From Gemmatimonadota bacterium (GTDB taxonomy: Bacteria; Gemmatimonadota; Gemmatimonadetes; Gemmatimonadales; GWC2-71-9), in NCBI GenBank assembly GCA_029863245.1, contig JAOTVV010000001.1:248001-312000 (forward strand): DNA of 64,000 bases, in the 5' to 3' direction. Shown here piece by piece: positions 62,544 through 64,000 of this stretch. The notes under the pieces are model-generated. The model ran no database searches and was not told the DNA's origin. It worked only from the letters and a program-made list of their open reading frames with translations. How positions within the stretch are numbered: the first letter of the stretch is position 1; each line of letters opens with the position of its first letter. Both the position numbers and the translations under genes were made by a program.

Positions 62544-63271
62544 GTGGTTTACACGTCGGCATCATCATGGACGGCAACGGCCGGTGGGCACGAGCCCAGG
62601 GACGACCCCGGTGGCGCGGCCACCTGGCAGGCGTGGACAGCGTTCGGGACGTCGTGCGAGGCGCGCCCGAAATAGGCATCACGACGCTGACCCTCTACGC
62701 GTTCTCCTCGGACAATTGGAAGCGGCCTCCCGGCGAGGTCGGACGCCTGTTTTGGCTGCTTCGCGAATACTGTCAGCGGGAGCGGAACGAACTCGTGGAG
62801 AGCGGCGTGCGGGTCACACATGTCGGACGGCGAGACCGGATCCCTCAATCCGCGCTCGCCGAGCTGGATCGCACGCTGAAGGCCACGGCGCGCGGCCACC
62901 GGCTCCATCTGCAGTTGGCGATCGACTACGGCTCGCGGTGGGCGCTCACCGAGGCGGCTCGGGCGATCTCTCGCCATGTGGCAAGCGGTGACCTCCGTCC
63001 CGAGGAGATCTCACTGGACTTGCTCGACCGAGCGGTAGCCGGGGAAGTCCCGAACCCCGACCTGATCGTGCGCACGGCGGGCGAGCAGCGCCTCTCGGAC
63101 TTCCTGCTGTGGGAGTCGGCGTATGCGGAGCTTTACTTCACCGACGCCCTCTGGCCCGACTTCCGGCGGGAGGACTTGGCCCTGGCCGTCTCGGAGTTCC
63201 AACGCCGGGAGCGTCGATTCGGCGCGGTGACCGCTCCGGCCGAAGCCCCCCAGCCCACCGTCGTTGGCTAG
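62540..63271 (+). CDS. uppS: Isoprenyl transferase (undecaprenyl diphosphate synthase)
   Basis: The protein is 243 residues. It has the cis-prenyltransferase signature IIMDGNGRWARAQGRPRWRGH with the catalytic Asp, LTLYAFSSDNWKRP and the C-terminal PDLIVRTAGEQRLSDFLLWESAYAELYFTDALWPDF. It adds isoprene units to farnesyl diphosphate to make the carrier lipid for peptidoglycan. ATGA overlap with the regulator upstream. Confidence 0.95.
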   Translation: MSGLHVGIIMDGNGRWARAQGRPRWRGHLAGVDSVRDVVRGAPEIGITTLTLYAFSSDNWKRPPGEVGRLFWLLREYCQRERNELVESGVRVTHVGRRDRIPQSALAELDRTLKATARGHRLHLQLAIDYGSRWALTEAARAISRHVASGDLRPEEISLDLLDRAVAGEVPNPDLIVRTAGEQRLSDFLLWESAYAELYFTDALWPDFRREDLALAVSEFQRRERRFGAVTAPAEAPQPTVVG

Positions 63272-63293
63272 CGGCATTCGGCGGGCCCAACCC

Positions 63294-64000
63294 ATGGAAC
63301 ACCGCGTCTGGTTTCCCACGCTCGTCGTGGCCGGCCTCCTCGTGACGCTGGCCTCGAGTGCCGGCACCCAGGATTCGATCTCGCTGTCCGTAACCTGGTA
63401 CCCCGGACAGCCGGTGCAAGGATCAATCATGCATCTGGTCGTCGACCGCCCAGGGCCGGTGACGGATCGAGACGGAAACACCCTACCGGTCCGGGGAACA
63501 CTCGCCGGCCAGCCGCTTCATTTCGAGTGGGACGGTGTCCGGTCGTATCGGGCACTCGGCGCCGTTCCCGTGAACACTCGCGAGAGCATTCCGTTGCTGC
63601 TCACGGTCGCGGACGGTGCGGGTGGCACAGCAGATCGCACCATCCGCATTCCGGTATCGCCGGGCAACTTCACCGTGGAGAAGCTGCGCGTGGCGCCGCG
63701 ATTCGCGGAGCCGCCCGACTCGGCGCTCGCGGCACGCATCGCGGCGGAGCGGGCTCAGGCCGGTGCGGTGGCGCGCCGGTCACATCGGACGCCGCGACTG
63801 TGGTCCGGCGAGTTCACCCTTCCCGTTGCCGGCCGCGTGACGAGTCGTTTTGGAGAGGGGCGCGAATTCAACGACGTCATCCAGAGTCGCCACATGGGCA
63901 CCGATCTGAACGGAGTGATCGGCACGCCGGTGAAGGCCGCCAACCGCGGGGTGGTGGCGCTCACAGGGGATTTCTACTACGCCGGCAACGTCGTCTATCT
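63294..64000 (+). CDS. M23-family (LytM) metallopeptidase, C-terminus outside window
   Basis: This gene is open to the right edge. ATG 63294 starts a signal-like sequence (FPTLVVAGLLVTLASSAG) followed by a beta-rich domain. Near the end lies FTLPVAGRVTSRFGEGREF, SRHMGTDLNGVIGTPVKAAN and GVVALTGDFYYAGN, the LytM/M23 metallopeptidase start with HxxxD zinc ligands; the second HxH is beyond the window. It cuts or binds peptidoglycan in the periplasm. The gene starts 22 bases after uppS. Confidence 0.88.
   Translation, partial: MEHRVWFPTLVVAGLLVTLASSAGTQDSISLSVTWYPGQPVQGSIMHLVVDRPGPVTDRDGNTLPVRGTLAGQPLHFEWDGVRSYRALGAVPVNTRESIPLLLTVADGAGGTADRTIRIPVSPGNFTVEKLRVAPRFAEPPDSALAARIAAERAQAGAVARRSHRTPRLWSGEFTLPVAGRVTSRFGEGREFNDVIQSRHMGTDLNGVIGTPVKAANRGVVALTGDFYYAGNVVY

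Overview
The window is 64 kb of GC-rich DNA (about two thirds G+C) with dense, mostly overlapping genes. It looks like the chromosome of a Gram-negative (diderm) bacterium: there are outer-membrane beta-barrels, lipoproteins, TolC/RND efflux and System I (Ccm) cytochrome c maturation genes. Gene content and the recF - DUF721 - gyrB order fit an uncultured Gemmatimonadota-like lineage, but that assignment is an inference with moderate confidence. I see no tRNA or rRNA genes, insertion sequences, prophage or CRISPR arrays.

The left 48 kb is dominated by electron transfer. By hand count the coding strands carry about 120 haem c motifs (CXXCH plus a few CX3CH/CX4CH) in twelve multihaem proteins and one sensor kinase. 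Region by region: (1) 1-5181, minus: an operon for a secreted tetrahaem cytochrome, an NHL beta-propeller lipoprotein, a hexahaem lipoprotein, a beta-barrel and a further multihaem cytochrome cut by the window edge; this has the composition expected of an extracellular electron conduit. (2) 5605-9223, minus: ccmE (CxxxY type), ccmF, ccmH and a zinc-ribbon membrane protein. (3) 9357-17963: housekeeping and accessory genes (glpK, hypB, mtnA, gamma-glutamyltransferase, DinB, nitroreductase, cyclophilin, CoA-binding protein, Cdd1-like protein). (4) 18069-21068, minus: a second beta-barrel with a 12-haem and a 4-haem cytochrome. (5) 21190-26285: two divergent versions of one machine, a 19-haem cytochrome fused to a cytochrome b domain, and an 11-haem cytochrome followed by a separate cytochrome b. 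(6) 26307-34315, minus: one eight-gene operon with three GcvH-fold proteins lacking a normal lipoylation motif, a HybA-like Fe-S protein, an NrfD/HybB membrane protein, a c-haem sensor kinase, a sigma54-type response regulator and an archaemetzincin; a sigma54-like promoter lies upstream. (7) 34754-39792, minus: a degenerate Rieske protein with no cluster ligands, a cytochrome b without PEWY, a 9-haem and a 22-haem cytochrome. (8) 40089-44827, minus: a 9-haem lipoprotein and a canonical 9-haem/Rieske/cytochrome b (PEWY) complex that is the evident paralogue of region 7. (9) 45015-48273, minus: a zinc-ribbon protein and an octahaem/Fe-S/NrfD module.

From 48.5 kb the plus strand holds ogt, a small lipoprotein, recF, a DUF721 gene, gyrB (with a promoter and a terminator-like hairpin in its leader), an ArsR-controlled TolC/MFP/RND operon with a PII-like protein and a DUF2892 protein, DUF937, a BON-LysM protein, a type-5 uracil-DNA glycosylase, a membrane protein with a winged-helix regulator, uppS and the start of an M23 peptidase.

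Working model (inference): several parallel quinol-oxidising inner-membrane modules pass electrons to periplasmic multihaem wires and then through two outer-membrane barrel/cytochrome conduits to an extracellular acceptor, or the reverse, with expression tuned by a haem-based two-component system. The most unusual element is region 7, a bc1/b6f-like complex that appears to have lost its high-potential Rieske branch and its Qo PEWY motif while gaining a 22-haem cytochrome.
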